Below, piece after piece: positions 10,144 to 19,244 of a stretch of DNA of 40,855 nt. The stretch comes from Kluyvera ascorbata ATCC 33433 (GTDB lineage Bacteria > Pseudomonadota > Gammaproteobacteria > Enterobacterales > Enterobacteriaceae): contig NZ_JMPL01000029.1 of NCBI RefSeq assembly GCF_000735365.1, positions 1-40,855 on the forward strand. The letters are read 5' to 3'. Position 1 is the stretch's first letter. Every line of letters starts with the position of its first letter. The position numbers and the translations under genes were made by a program. Under the pieces are notes generated by a model. It was given only the letters and a program-made list of their open reading frames with translations, ran no database searches and was not told the DNA's origin.

Positions 10144-11508
10144 TTTTGCTTCTTCGCGTCCAACCAGAAGGGTAGTGAGCGTAAAGGAGAGGATCAGCGC
10201 GATGGCCACGCCGGAAAGCGCAAAGACAAAGTAGGGGCCGATATAGGCGGGCAGGCTAAAAATACTCGATAAAATATAGCCATACAGCCGCACACCAAAG
10301 AAGGCGATAAACGCCGATGCCAGAGAACTGGCGATGGTCGCCGCGATAAACGCTTTTTTGTAACGCGTAAGTACGCCGAACAGCGCGGGCTCGGTAATGC
10401 CCAACAGCGCGGAAATCGCGGCGGAAAGCGTCACCGTCCGGTTCTCTTTGCTCACTCGCCAGATGGCAAAGGTGGAGCCTGCGATGGCCATGTTAGCCAT
10501 AAACATCATCGGCATCAGCATATCGTAGCCACGGTCGCTAAAGTTTTGCAGGGCAATCGGCGTCATGGCGTGATGCATTCCGGTCAGAATCGCCACCGGA
10601 CGAATCGCGCCGACAACCAGCCCGGCGAAGCTTGCCGACACGCCAAACAGCCCTTCGATAAACCACGCCAGCATTTTACCCAGCCAGATACCAATCGGAC
10701 CAATGATGACCAGCGCTGCCAGCGCGGCAAGGAACAGCGTCAGCGTTGGGGTAAAGACCGTTTTCAATACCTCCGGCATGATTTTGTCGACCGCTTGATG
10801 AATGTATTTCAGCGCCAGAATCGAGAAAATGACCGGGATAACGCTTGAGGCGTAGTTAAAGACCGAGACCGGAATGGCGTTAAATAACCAGAGCGCAGAG
10901 GCGGCATCCGCCTGATGGGCCGCGAGCGCTTTTGCGGCGTCAATCAGCGTCGGATACATCAGGCATGCCGCAACCGCCGCCGCCAGATACTCATTGGTCT
11001 TGAAGATCTTCGCTGCCGAAACGGCCAGGAAAAACGGTAGGAAGTAGAAAACACCGCTCGCAATCAGGTCGATTATCATCACGGTATCACTTTTCGGTGA
11101 CACCAGCTTCAGGGCGATAAGCCCGGCCAGCAGCCCTTTAATCATCCCGGCGCCCGCAATTGCGGGAACGATTGGACCAAATACGCCAGAGACCGTATCC
11201 ATAAACAGCGATACCAGGCTTTTACGCGCTTTAGGTGCGCTGTGAGATACGTTCTGGCCGCCGGTGCCTAAGGTCTCCTGCAGTTGTTCATACCAGCTAT
11301 TGACCCTGGGCCCGATAATTATCTGAAACTGATCGCTTTGTAGCTGTGCGCCCAGCACGCCAGGCAGGTTTTTAATTTCTTCCTGCGCGACTTTATTATC
11401 ATCAATTAAATCAAAGCGTAACCGCGTCATACAGTGCCAGACTTTATTGATATTTTCCCGACCACCCACCAGACCAATAATTCGGCTGATAGCCTCTTGC
11501 GTCCCCAT
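10141..11508 (-). CDS. PTS sugar transporter EIIBC, glucose/sucrose/beta-glucoside superfamily
   Basis: Imports and phosphorylates a sugar through the phosphotransferase system; the substrate is not evident. The start at 11508 has GGAG upstream and gives 455 residues. Longer forms begin inside AT-rich leader DNA. Residues 1-75 are an EIIB domain with the phosphocysteine motif HCMTRLRF (Cys about residue 26). From about 100 there are some ten membrane segments of an EIIC domain, with the conserved GITEPALFG loop near 365. There is no EIIA domain, so it probably takes phosphate from EIIA-Glc, as ScrA, TreB and MurP do. It is divergent from a sugar-acid dehydratase gene across 273 bases that hold a CRP-like site, and a GntR regulator lies beyond that. 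The layout suggests one inducible sugar locus. Confidence 0.88.
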   Translation of the reverse strand: MGTQEAISRIIGLVGGRENINKVWHCMTRLRFDLIDDNKVAQEEIKNLPGVLGAQLQSDQFQIIIGPRVNSWYEQLQETLGTGGQNVSHSAPKARKSLVSLFMDTVSGVFGPIVPAIAGAGMIKGLLAGLIALKLVSPKSDTVMIIDLIASGVFYFLPFFLAVSAAKIFKTNEYLAAAVAACLMYPTLIDAAKALAAHQADAASALWLFNAIPVSVFNYASSVIPVIFSILALKYIHQAVDKIMPEVLKTVFTPTLTLFLAALAALVIIGPIGIWLGKMLAWFIEGLFGVSASFAGLVVGAIRPVAILTGMHHAMTPIALQNFSDRGYDMLMPMMFMANMAIAGSTFAIWRVSKENRTVTLSAAISALLGITEPALFGVLTRYKKAFIAATIASSLASAFIAFFGVRLYGYILSSIFSLPAYIGPYFVFALSGVAIALILSFTLTTLLVGREEAK

Positions 11509-11590
11509 AGCGGCTCCTGCGATATGTTTGTTGTTATCTTTGTCTGTAGAAATGGTAAATAAGCTAATCAGTAAAAACAAACCAATAAAT

Positions 11591-11606
11591 GATGATGAAA
11601 ATCACA
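11591..11606. promoter_or_regulatory. CRP-like site between the PTS and dehydratase genes
   Basis: GATGA-TGAAAA-TCACA matches the CRP pattern TGTGA-N6-TCACA in eight of ten defined positions, with A/T-rich flanks. It lies 83 bases upstream of the PTS start, between two divergent sugar genes, where catabolite control is expected. The nearby direct repeat TTGGTAAATTGGTA around 11640-11655 may be a regulator site for the GntR protein, which is a weaker guess. Confidence 0.5.
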
Positions 11607-11781
11607 TTCTTTCCTGTATTTGGCATTGAGTGGTAGATAATTGGTAAATTGGTACGTTTTTTAAATATAAATATCTCTATTTCCAGACCAAAATATTTAT
11701 TCGATAAAAAGGTTTACCGAACCCTGAAAATAGGGTGAAGATAATAAGAAATTGATATTTATTTTGCACAGGGAGCTTTCT

Positions 11782-12981
11782 GTGAAACCGACGTTGATTA
11801 CTGCGATTGAGTGCTTTATCACCCGCCCAGAGCGCCACAATCTGGTGACGGTGCGGGTGACAGCGGATAATGGAGTGGTGGGGTTGGGCTGCGCAACGTT
11901 CCAACAGCGCCCGCTGGCGGTGAAAACGCTGGTGGATGAATATCTTCAACCGTTGCTGGTGGGGCGAGACGCCAACAATATCGAAGACCTCTGGCAGATG
12001 ATGAACGTTAATGCTTACTGGCGTAACGGCCCGGCGATGAATAACGCTATTTCAGGTGTGGATATGGCGCTGTGGGATATCAAAGCGCAGCTTGCTGGTA
12101 TGCCGCTGTATCAGCTGTTGGGGGGAAAATCCCGCGATGCGATTGCGGCCTATACCCATGCCAGCGGCGAAACGCCAGATGAGCTGTTTATCTCTGTCGA
12201 TAAACTTCTGGAGCAGGGCTATCGTCATATTCGCTGCCAGCTTGGTTTTTACGGCGGTACGCCGCGAGAAATGCATACGCCGGAGAACCCAACGCCGGGA
12301 GCATGGTTCGATCAGGACGAGTACGTGCGCAATACGGTTGAGATGTTCCGGCTGCTTCGCGCGCGTTACGGGCATCGTTTCCACATTTTACATGATGTCC
12401 ACGAACGCCTCTTTCCGCAGCAGGCGCTACAGCTGGCAAAGCAGCTTGAACCCTATCAGCCGTGGTTTATTGAAGATATTTTATCGCCGCAGCAGAGCCC
12501 GTGGCTGGCGCAGATTCGCCAGCAGAGCAGCGTGCCGTTAGCGATGGGAGAGTTATTCAATAACCCTGCTGAGTGGCATGACCTTATCGTCAACCGGCAG
12601 ATTGATTTTATCCGTTGCCATATTTCGCAGATTGGCGGCATTACGCCTGCGCTGAAGCTGGCGGTACTGTGCCAGGCCTTTGGCGTGCGCCTGGCATGGC
12701 ACGGTCCTGGGGATATGACGCCTATCGGCGTGGCGGTGAACACGCACCTGAATATCCATTTGCACAATGCCGCTATCCAGGAGTTTATCCCACGCTCTGC
12801 CATGACGGATGCGGTATTCCCCGGTGCGCCTGAGGTGAAAAATGGCTTTATCTACCCGCCGACGGTGCCTGGCATTGGCGTAGGTTTTGATGAAGCGCTG
12901 GCGTTGCAGCATCCGGTAGCGTACCGCCCGCACGAATGGACCCAGAGCCGTCTACCAGACGGTACTATTCACACGCCGTAA
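11782..12981 (+). CDS. mandelate racemase/enolase-superfamily sugar-acid dehydratase (ManD/RspA type)
   Basis: Likely dehydrates an aldonic acid such as D-mannonate or D-gluconate to a 2-keto-3-deoxy acid. An in-frame ATG at 11752 exists, but the GTG at 11782 has AGGGAG five bases upstream and gives an N-terminus, [20 protein letters not shown], that fits the family; it yields 399 residues. All ManD-type active-site residues are visible: Asp205 and His207 in HDVHERL, Glu231 in FIEDIL, Glu257 in MGELFNN, His307 in WHGPGD and Glu334 in IQEF. It is divergent from a PTS permease and convergent with a GntR regulator (one base between stop codons). Many members of this family have low activity and unknown substrates, so the reaction is a family inference. 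Confidence 0.88.
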   Translation: MKPTLITAIECFITRPERHNLVTVRVTADNGVVGLGCATFQQRPLAVKTLVDEYLQPLLVGRDANNIEDLWQMMNVNAYWRNGPAMNNAISGVDMALWDIKAQLAGMPLYQLLGGKSRDAIAAYTHASGETPDELFISVDKLLEQGYRHIRCQLGFYGGTPREMHTPENPTPGAWFDQDEYVRNTVEMFRLLRARYGHRFHILHDVHERLFPQQALQLAKQLEPYQPWFIEDILSPQQSPWLAQIRQQSSVPLAMGELFNNPAEWHDLIVNRQIDFIRCHISQIGGITPALKLAVLCQAFGVRLAWHGPGDMTPIGVAVNTHLNIHLHNAAIQEFIPRSAMTDAVFPGAPEVKNGFIYPPTVPGIGVGFDEALALQHPVAYRPHEWTQSRLPDGTIHTP

Positions 12982-12982
12982 A

Positions 12983-13702
12983 TCAGCTCTGAGGCTGCTG
13001 GCGGAAGGTGAGGTTGTCGCGGTTATGTGGGATCACGTAGGTGCAGCTGTAGTTGATATCGATAATGTCGCTTATCTCATACACGCGACCGCCGTCGAGG
13101 ATCCCGCGGTTATTGATGTGCATCGCTGGGCTGCCCTTTTTGCAGCCCAGTAGAATTGACTGCTCGCGGCTTACGCTGACCGCCCGGTAGCTGGTCAGCA
13201 GGTGGGAAATCTGCAACCCTTTGCTCAGCACGTATTGCTGCAACGAGCGTTCAATCACGACCTGATTGAGATCGCTGAACATCGCGGCGGGCATGCGGGA
13301 GATTTCAATTTGGGTTGCGACGTCATCGACAAAGCGTAACCGGCAGAACTGCCAGATAAAATCATCATCGGTGAGGCCGAAAATTTGCCTGTCTTCCCGT
13401 TCGGGCCGCTTTTTGTGCAGGCTTATCATACGATAGCGCATCTGATCGAAGCGCTTTTCGGTTATTGAGTTATAGACCAGCGGGTTGTTGCGCGTCTGCT
13501 CGTTAATCCAGATACCGGAACCTTGCACAATGCGAACCACCCCGATACTGGCGAGTTTCTCCAGCGCCTGACGAATGGTAAAGCGCGACACGCCGTACTC
13601 CTCTGCCAGCTGTCTCTCAGGCGGGAGCTTACGTGGCCCTTCGCTGTGCTGCTGGTAAATTTTGCTGAGGAGATCCTGGGTCACAAACTCTTTTTTCTTC
13701 AT
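12983..13702 (-). CDS. GntR-family (HutC/UTRA) transcriptional regulator
   Basis: A 239-residue regulator with an N-terminal winged helix, residues about 8-75: LPPERQLAEEYGVSRFTIRQ and then the wing GVVRIVQGSGIWIN. A C-terminal UTRA effector domain follows (DVATQIEISRMPAAMF, then RAVSVSREQSILLGC, and INYSCTYVIPHNRDNL near the end). Regulators of this class are usually released by a sugar phosphate or sugar acid. Its position next to the dehydratase and PTS genes makes it their probable repressor or activator. It is oriented away from srmB's terminator and has GGCCAT context at its start. The ligand is unknown. Confidence 0.85.
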   Translation of the reverse strand: MKKKEFVTQDLLSKIYQQHSEGPRKLPPERQLAEEYGVSRFTIRQALEKLASIGVVRIVQGSGIWINEQTRNNPLVYNSITEKRFDQMRYRMISLHKKRPEREDRQIFGLTDDDFIWQFCRLRFVDDVATQIEISRMPAAMFSDLNQVVIERSLQQYVLSKGLQISHLLTSYRAVSVSREQSILLGCKKGSPAMHINNRGILDGGRVYEISDIIDINYSCTYVIPHNRDNLTFRQQPQS

Positions 13703-13730
13703 GGCCAGCGTCCGTTACTTTCCAATATGA

Positions 13731-13757
13731 AAACGCCGGGAGGTTATCCCGGCGTTT
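13731..13757 (-). terminator. intrinsic terminator of srmB
   Basis: AACGCCGGGA and TCCCGGCGTT form a 10-bp stem; read on the minus strand the second arm runs into TTTTC. It lies four bases past the srmB stop codon. The T-run on the opposite side is only three bases, so the direction is leftward. Confidence 0.85.
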
Positions 13758-13760
13758 GCT

Positions 13761-15095
13761 TTACTCTTCGCTAGTCTGCTCTGGCGCAGCGCTGCCGCTT
13801 GGCTTGCGGCGTTTGCCAACGTTCCTGGCATCGCGATGGCGTACCTTGACGCGCGGTTTTTCTTTGTCCTTCTCTTTTTTCTTCTCAGCGCGTTTAGCGA
13901 GGACTTTTTTCGACGGTTTACCCGTCATTTTGTCGCTCGGTGCACGCGTCGTCGGACGCAGTTCGTCAATCACGCGAGACTTCAGCGGTTCTTCGATATA
14001 GCGGCCAATTTTCAGCAGCAGCAGGTGATCGTGCGTTTCCACCAGGGAAATCGCCGTCCCTTTACGCCCGGCACGGCCGGTACGACCGATACGGTGCAGA
14101 TAGGTATCTGCGCCGCGCGGCATATCGAAGTTAATCACGTGGCTGACGTCGGGGATATCAATCCCGCGCGCGGCAACGTCTGTTGCGACCAGCACGTTAA
14201 CGCGACCGTCGGTCAGACGTTTGATGCCCTCGTTACGCTTGATCTGCGGCATTTCGCCTTCGAGATAGCAGTTGTTGATACCGGCCTGGCGCAGGATTTC
14301 CGCCAGCTCGTGCACGCGCTCACGCTTACGCACAAACACGATGGTACGGGTGGCATCTTCCTGCTTCAGCAGGTGTTTCAGCAGCTCAACCTTGTGCTCG
14401 AAGTTATCAGCGCGATAGTACCACTGATGAATTTTCTTACGCTCGCGGGTCGACGGTGTTGCAGATACTTCGACCGGATCTTCCAGCAGACGTTCGGCAA
14501 AGTCTTTAATCGCTTCGCCTTCCAGCGTGGCGGAGAACAGCAGCGTCTGCTTACGCCAGCGGGTTTCACCGGCAATATGCTCGATGTCCTGGGCGAAGCC
14601 CATGTCCAGCATACGGTCTGCTTCGTCGAGGATCAGCGTCTCAACGGCGCGGCAGTCGAAGTTTTCTTCTTTAATATACTGCAGCAGACGACCGGTGGTC
14701 GCCACCACGATATCCTGGTTTTCGCTGAACACTTCGGCGTGGTTCATATACGCGACGCCGCCGGTGATGGTAGCGATATCCAGATGCGTGTTTTTTGCCA
14801 GCTCGCGAGCATGATCGGCGACCTGCATCGCCAGTTCACGCGTAGGCGTGAGGATCAGGATGCGCGGCGGGCCAGATTTTTTGCGCGGGAAGTCGAGCAG
14901 GTGCTGCAACGCAGGCAGCAAATACGCCGCTGTTTTACCGGTGCCGGTTGGCGCAGAACCGAGAACATCACGTCCATCGAGCGCAGGCGGAATGGCGGCA
15001 GCCTGAATGGCAGTCGGGCGTGTAAAGCCTTTGCTCTGGAGGGCTTCCAGAAGGCTTTCGTCAAGTTCAAGTTCGGAAAAAGTCGTTACAGTCAT
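13761..15095 (-). CDS. srmB: ATP-dependent RNA helicase SrmB (DEAD-box)
   Basis: Helps early assembly of the 50S ribosomal subunit. The 444-residue length equals E. coli SrmB. DEAD-box motifs are all present in order: Q motif GFTRPTAIQ (23-31), motif I APTGTGKT (48-55), Ia PTREL (84-88), II DEAD (157-160), III SAT (188-190), then ATDVAARGIDIPDV and VI HRIGRTGRAGR in the second RecA domain. The C-terminal tail after about residue 380 is rich in Lys and Arg (KKVLAKRAEKKKEKDKEKPR) and should bind rRNA. It is divergent from trmN. Confidence 0.97.
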   Translation of the reverse strand: MTVTTFSELELDESLLEALQSKGFTRPTAIQAAAIPPALDGRDVLGSAPTGTGKTAAYLLPALQHLLDFPRKKSGPPRILILTPTRELAMQVADHARELAKNTHLDIATITGGVAYMNHAEVFSENQDIVVATTGRLLQYIKEENFDCRAVETLILDEADRMLDMGFAQDIEHIAGETRWRKQTLLFSATLEGEAIKDFAERLLEDPVEVSATPSTRERKKIHQWYYRADNFEHKVELLKHLLKQEDATRTIVFVRKRERVHELAEILRQAGINNCYLEGEMPQIKRNEGIKRLTDGRVNVLVATDVAARGIDIPDVSHVINFDMPRGADTYLHRIGRTGRAGRKGTAISLVETHDHLLLLKIGRYIEEPLKSRVIDELRPTTRAPSDKMTGKPSKKVLAKRAEKKKEKDKEKPRVKVRHRDARNVGKRRKPSGSAAPEQTSEE

Positions 15096-15224
15096 GATTA
15101 CCTCTGTGTGAGGCGCTGATTATAGACGTTACGGCTCTAATCTTCATCTGTTTGTATGGCTATCTGTTCTCGGGTATTGTGCATAGCTATAAAAGCACAT
15201 GCAGTTCCCCTGGCAAGGTTGACC

Positions 15225-15965
15225 ATGATCTCTGATTCTAAATCCGCGCTGCGCCGCAACGGATTTACTTTTAAGCAGTTTTTTGTTGCCCACGATCGTT
15301 GTGCGATGAAGGTGGGTACGGACGGTATTTTACTGGGTGCGTGGTCGCCTATCGCTCGGGTTAATCGGATCCTCGATATTGGTACGGGAAGCGGCCTGTT
15401 GGCGTTAATGCTGGCGCAGCGTACCGATGAAAACGTGGTTATCGATGCCGTTGAGCTTGATGCAGACGCGGCAGAACAGGCGCGGGAGAACGTAGTCGAA
15501 TCGCCGTGGGCTGAACGTATTCAGGTTCACACAGCGGATATTCAGCAGTGGGTGGCTGGATTGACGACGCGCTATAACCTGATTGTCAGCAACCCGCCTT
15601 ACTATGAGCAGGGCGTGGAGTGCGCCACGCCGCAGCGCGAGCAGGCGCGTTATACCACCTCACTCGACCACGAAACGCTGCTGGCCTGCGCGGCGAATGC
15701 GATTACTGAAGATGGTTTCTTCTGCGTGGTGCTGCCGGAAAACATCGGCCAGATGTTTACTCAACAGGCGTTATCCATGGGCTGGCATTTGCGCCTGCGC
15801 ACCGACGTGGCGGAAACTGAAATGCGCCTGCCGCATCGCGTACTGCTGGCGTTTTCTCCAAAAGGGGGAGAGTGCTTTAGCGACAGGCTAGTGATCCGTG
15901 GGCCAGAGCAGCAGTACTCGGAAGGCTACACTGCGCTGACCCAGGCGTTCTATTTATTTATGTGA
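15225..15965 (+). CDS. trmN: tRNA1(Val) (adenine-37-N6)-methyltransferase TrmN (YfiC)
   Basis: Methylates N6 of A37 in tRNA1-Val. The start at 15225 gives 246 residues, matching the 245 of E. coli; a longer reading from 15156 adds 23 residues with no family match. The SAM-binding motif is [15 protein letters not shown] near residues 47-61, and the amino-methyltransferase motif IV is SNPPYY near 122-127. The C-terminus [12 protein letters not shown] is conserved. The last 16 bases overlap the convergent nadB end. This tail-to-tail overlap means the two mRNAs are complementary there. Confidence 0.94.
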   Translation: MISDSKSALRRNGFTFKQFFVAHDRCAMKVGTDGILLGAWSPIARVNRILDIGTGSGLLALMLAQRTDENVVIDAVELDADAAEQARENVVESPWAERIQVHTADIQQWVAGLTTRYNLIVSNPPYYEQGVECATPQREQARYTTSLDHETLLACAANAITEDGFFCVVLPENIGQMFTQQALSMGWHLRLRTDVAETEMRLPHRVLLAFSPKGGECFSDRLVIRGPEQQYSEGYTALTQAFYLFM

Positions 15966-17569
15966 ACCAGCGGCGAAAGGACGGATGGGCCCGACTCCGC
16001 TAACAGATCCGGATAATCCAGCGTGTAGTGCAGGCCGCGACTCTCTTTGCGCATCATCGCGCAGCGTACGATAAGCTCGGCAACCTGAACCAGATTACGC
16101 AGCTCCAGCAGGTTGTTCGATACGCGGAAACGTGAATAGTGCTCGTCCAGCTCCTGTTGCAGCATGGTGATACGACGCAGCGCGCGCTCCAGACGTTTGG
16201 TGGTGCGCACAATGCCGACATAGTCCCACATAAAGAGGCGCAGCTCGTGCCAGTTATGCTGGATGACGACCAGCTCATCGGAGTTTTCCACGCGACTTTC
16301 ATCCCACGCGGGCAGTTTTTCCGCCTGACGCGCGTACGGCATGCGCTTGTGAATATCTTCCGCCGCCGACCAACCGTAGACCAGGCACTCCAGCAGTGAA
16401 TTCGACGCCATGCGGTTGGCCCCGTGCAGGCCGGTATAGCTCACTTCGCCGATGGCATAAAGGCCGTCAACATCGGTGCGGCCATAGTCGTCAACCATCA
16501 CGCCGCCGCAGGTGTAGTGCGCAGCAGGTACGATCGGTACCGGTTCTTTGGTCAGGTCGATGCCAAGCCCCAGTAATTTGTCATAAATCATCGGGAAGTG
16601 CTGGCGCACAAAATCTTCTGGCTTATGACTGATGTCGAGGTACATGCAGTCGACGCCAAGGCGCTTCATTTCATGGTCGATGGCGCGCGCGACGATATCG
16701 CGAGGTGCCAGCTCAGCGCGCTCGTCAAAGTCTGGCATAAAGCGACTGCCATCAGGGCGCTTCAGATGCGCGCCTTCGCCGCGCAGCGCTTCGGTCAGCA
16801 GGAAGTTACGCGCCTGTGGATGGTACAGCGCCGTCGGGTGGAACTGATTAAACTCGAGGTTCGCCACGCGACAGCCTGCGCGCCAGGCCATGGCGATACC
16901 GTCTCCAGAAGAGATATCCGGGTTGGTGGTGTACTGATAAACCTTGGATGCCCCGCCGGTGGCCAGTACGACTGATTTTGCCGCACAGGTTTCAACCTTC
17001 TCTTTATTGCGATCCCAAATCCATGCACCTACCACGCGGCGGGTCCCTGGCAGGCCGACCTTATCTGAGATAATTAAATCAACGGCGTTGCTGCGCTCGA
17101 GAATACGGATATTGGGGTGGTTAATGGCCTTACTCACCAGGGTATTTTCGACTTCGCGCCCGGTAGCATCGGCGGCGTGCAGAATGCGTCGATGGCTGTG
17201 TCCGCCTTCGCGCGTCAGATGATAACTCTCTTCTCCGTTTGCCTGCACCTGAGTATCAAACAGCACGCCCTGATCGATAAGCCACTGCACGCAGTGTTTA
17301 GCGTTGCTGGCGACAAACGATACGGCCTGACGGTCGCAAATTCCGGCGCCGGCAATCAGCGTGTCATCAATGTGCGATTCAATGCTGTCCGTTTCATCGA
17401 AAACGGCGGCGATTCCGCCTTGCGCATAGAAGGTTGAGCCTTCGCTAATCGGCCCTTTGCTCAGCACGATAACCGAACTGTGCTCTGCAAGACGTAGCGC
17501 CAGTGATAAACCCGCAGCCCCGCTGCCGATAATCAGTACATCACAAGAAAGTTCTGGAAGTGAGTTCAT
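15950..17569 (-). CDS. nadB: L-aspartate oxidase NadB
   Basis: FAD enzyme that oxidises L-aspartate to iminoaspartate, the first step of de novo NAD synthesis together with NadA. At 539 residues it is one shorter than in E. coli. The N-terminal dinucleotide-binding motif is [15 protein letters not shown] (residues 13-27). The substrate region includes [26 protein letters not shown] and [26 protein letters not shown] helical C-terminal domain follows from about 430. It is transcribed away from rpoE, across a 417-base region. Confidence 0.97.
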   Translation of the reverse strand: MNSLPELSCDVLIIGSGAAGLSLALRLAEHSSVIVLSKGPISEGSTFYAQGGIAAVFDETDSIESHIDDTLIAGAGICDRQAVSFVASNAKHCVQWLIDQGVLFDTQVQANGEESYHLTREGGHSHRRILHAADATGREVENTLVSKAINHPNIRILERSNAVDLIISDKVGLPGTRRVVGAWIWDRNKEKVETCAAKSVVLATGGASKVYQYTTNPDISSGDGIAMAWRAGCRVANLEFNQFHPTALYHPQARNFLLTEALRGEGAHLKRPDGSRFMPDFDERAELAPRDIVARAIDHEMKRLGVDCMYLDISHKPEDFVRQHFPMIYDKLLGLGIDLTKEPVPIVPAAHYTCGGVMVDDYGRTDVDGLYAIGEVSYTGLHGANRMASNSLLECLVYGWSAAEDIHKRMPYARQAEKLPAWDESRVENSDELVVIQHNWHELRLFMWDYVGIVRTTKRLERALRRITMLQQELDEHYSRFRVSNNLLELRNLVQVAELIVRCAMMRKESRGLHYTLDYPDLLAESGPSVLSPLVHINK

Positions 17570-17829
17570 TATCTTTGTTTAATTTACTAAACACGGTGAT
17601 CGCAGAGTAGCACTATAAAAGCGAGGTGTGCAGGGTTTTTTTGAACTATGGTTGTAATGGCTAAACATCTGGTGACAAAACAGGCGAAAAGAGAGGCGAA
17701 GAAATAAGAAGAACGCTATGAGGTTTGAGACGTATTTATGGTGAAATAAAAGCCGCGTTACGTTACTCTTCACGGGATTTGCGTTTTTATTTCGCAACTT
17801 ACGTATTGGTAAGCATCAGCAGACTTATA

Positions 17830-17928
17830 ATGATAGACAATGAACGGTTTGCGGCTAAAGAAAAAACAAAGCGTAACGGAACTTTACGAAACTCGAACAC
17901 TCTAAGTCACTGCTTGCTCATAATGTAG
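17830..17928 (+). pseudogene. rseD-type rpoE leader peptide, apparently truncated
   Basis: An ATG at 17830 opens a 33-codon frame reading MIDNERFAAKEKTKRNGTLR at its start and ending at TAG 17926-17928. From memory, E. coli rseD is about 51 codons, begins with a similar MTDINERFAGKEK sequence and ends in a TGA that overlaps the rpoE ATG, which couples their translation. Here a TAG falls where E. coli has a glutamine codon, and a one-base shift downstream also breaks the frame, so the peptide ends 58 bases before rpoE. The comparison rests on recall of the E. coli sequence. It could be a functional shorter leader instead of a relic. Confidence 0.5.
17878..17905 (+). promoter_or_regulatory. sigma-E autoregulatory promoter of rpoE
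   Basis: GGAACTT at 17878-17884 and TCTAA at 17901-17905, separated by 16 bases, match the sigma-E consensus GGAACTT-N15/16-TCNAA. It drives the rpoE-rseABC operon and closes a positive feedback loop. It lies inside the leader-peptide frame, so that peptide is only made from promoters further upstream. Confidence 0.92.
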
Positions 17929-17986
17929 TGCTGGAGTGGCATTCTGATTACGCATGGGAATAAGGTTTGGGGAGACATTACCTCGG

Positions 17987-18562
17987 ATGAGCGAGCAGTT
18001 AACGGACCAGGTCCTGGTTGAACGGGTCCAGAAAGGAGATCAGAAAGCTTTTAACCTTCTGGTAGTGCGCTATCAGCATAAGGTTGCGAGCCTGGTCTCC
18101 CGCTATGTACCCTCTGGCGATGTGCCGGATGTGGTACAAGAGTCTTTTATTAAGGCCTATCGCGCGCTGGATTCTTTCCGGGGAGATAGTGCTTTCTATA
18201 CGTGGCTGTACCGTATTGCGGTGAATACAGCTAAAAATTACCTGGTTGCTCAGGGGCGTCGTCCGCCGTCTAGTGATGTTGACGCGAACGACGCCGAAAA
18301 CTTTGAAAGCGGTGGCGCTTTGAAAGAAATTTCGAACCCTGAGAACTTAATGTTGTCAGAAGAACTGAGACAGATAGTTTTTCGTACCATTGATGCGCTT
18401 CCGGAAGATTTACGCATGGCAATTACCTTGCGGGAGCTCGATGGCCTAAGCTATGAAGAGATAGCGGCTATCATGGATTGTCCGGTCGGTACGGTTCGTT
18501 CACGTATCTTCCGTGCGCGAGAAGCTATTGATAATAAAGTTCAACCGCTTATCAGGCGTTGA
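17987..18562 (+). CDS. rpoE: RNA polymerase sigma-E factor RpoE
   Basis: ECF sigma factor for the envelope-stress response. The start at 17987 gives 191 residues, as in E. coli and Salmonella; an in-frame ATG at 17954 would add 11 residues without family support. Region 2 contains VVRYQHKVASLVSRYV and VPDVVQESFIKAYRAL, and region 4 contains LPEDLRMAITLRELDGLSYEEI followed by PVGTVRSRIFRAREAI. It is held at the membrane by RseA, encoded 31 bases downstream. The ribosome site is GGGGAG at about 17970, somewhat distant. Confidence 0.98.
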   Translation: MSEQLTDQVLVERVQKGDQKAFNLLVVRYQHKVASLVSRYVPSGDVPDVVQESFIKAYRALDSFRGDSAFYTWLYRIAVNTAKNYLVAQGRRPPSSDVDANDAENFESGGALKEISNPENLMLSEELRQIVFRTIDALPEDLRMAITLRELDGLSYEEIAAIMDCPVGTVRSRIFRAREAIDNKVQPLIRR

Positions 18563-18593
18563 TGGAAGCGGGATACTGGAAAAGGTATTAGGC

Positions 18594-19244
18594 ATGCAGA
18601 AAGAAAAACTTTCCGCCTTAATGGATGGTGAAACGCTGGATAACGAGCTGCTGACAGAGTTGACGCGCTCGCCAGAGTTACAGGAAACCTGGGCAAGCTA
18701 TCACCTGATCCGCGACTCGCTTCGCGGCGACACCGGTGACGTGCTTCACTTCGATATTTCCTCTCGCGTTATGGCCGCCATCGAAAATGAGCCCGTTCGT
18801 CTTCCGACAGCGCCGCTTATTCCTGAAGCCCAGCCAGCACCACATCAATGGCAGAAGATGCCGTTCTGGAGCAAGGTTCGTCCATGGGCCAGTTCGCTTA
18901 CCCAGATGGGGGTGGCAGCTTGCGTATCGCTTGCTGTTATTGTCGGCGTTCAGCACTATAATGGGCAACCGGAATCCTCCCAACCTGAATCACCGGTATT
19001 CAACACGCTGCCGATGATGGGTAAAGCCAGTCCAGTGAGTCTGGGGGTTCCTTCGGAAGCGTCGGCAGGCAGCACCGGGCCGCAACAGGTTCAGGAACAG
19101 CGCCGCCGTATTAATGCTATGCTGCAGGACTATGAATTGCAGCGTCGCTTGCATTCAGAACAGCTTCAGTTTGAGCAGGCACAAACCCAGCAAGCGGCTG
19201 TTCAGGTGCCAGGATATCAAACTCTAGGAACGCAATCGCAGTAA
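18594..19244 (+). CDS. rseA: anti-sigma-E factor RseA
   Basis: Single-pass inner-membrane protein whose cytoplasmic part (about 1-66) binds sigma-E and whose periplasmic part is cut by DegS, then RseP. The start at 18594 gives 216 residues, identical in length to E. coli; a longer reading from 18513 begins inside rpoE. The membrane span is about residues 104-120 (GVAACVSLAVIVGV). The DegS cleavage point known from E. coli, Val148-Ser149, is preserved in SPVSLGVPS. The periplasmic tail is rich in Gln, with PDZ-relevant regions near 170 and 200. Confidence 0.97.
   Translation: MQKEKLSALMDGETLDNELLTELTRSPELQETWASYHLIRDSLRGDTGDVLHFDISSRVMAAIENEPVRLPTAPLIPEAQPAPHQWQKMPFWSKVRPWASSLTQMGVAACVSLAVIVGVQHYNGQPESSQPESPVFNTLPMMGKASPVSLGVPSEASAGSTGPQQVQEQRRRINAMLQDYELQRRLHSEQLQFEQAQTQQAAVQVPGYQTLGTQSQ

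Noticed and set aside
13836-15119. 427-residue plus-strand open frame opposite srmB
   Set aside because: It is the antisense of srmB, which has every DEAD-box motif; the plus-strand translation shows no recognisable domain.
17725-17829. Longer TTG-started version of the rpoE leader peptide
   Set aside because: The part before ATG 17830 has no resemblance to the leader I recall and no ribosome site; ATG 17830 fits better.
17954-17986. 11-residue N-terminal extension of RpoE
   Set aside because: The conserved start MSEQLTDQ at 17987 gives the exact family length.
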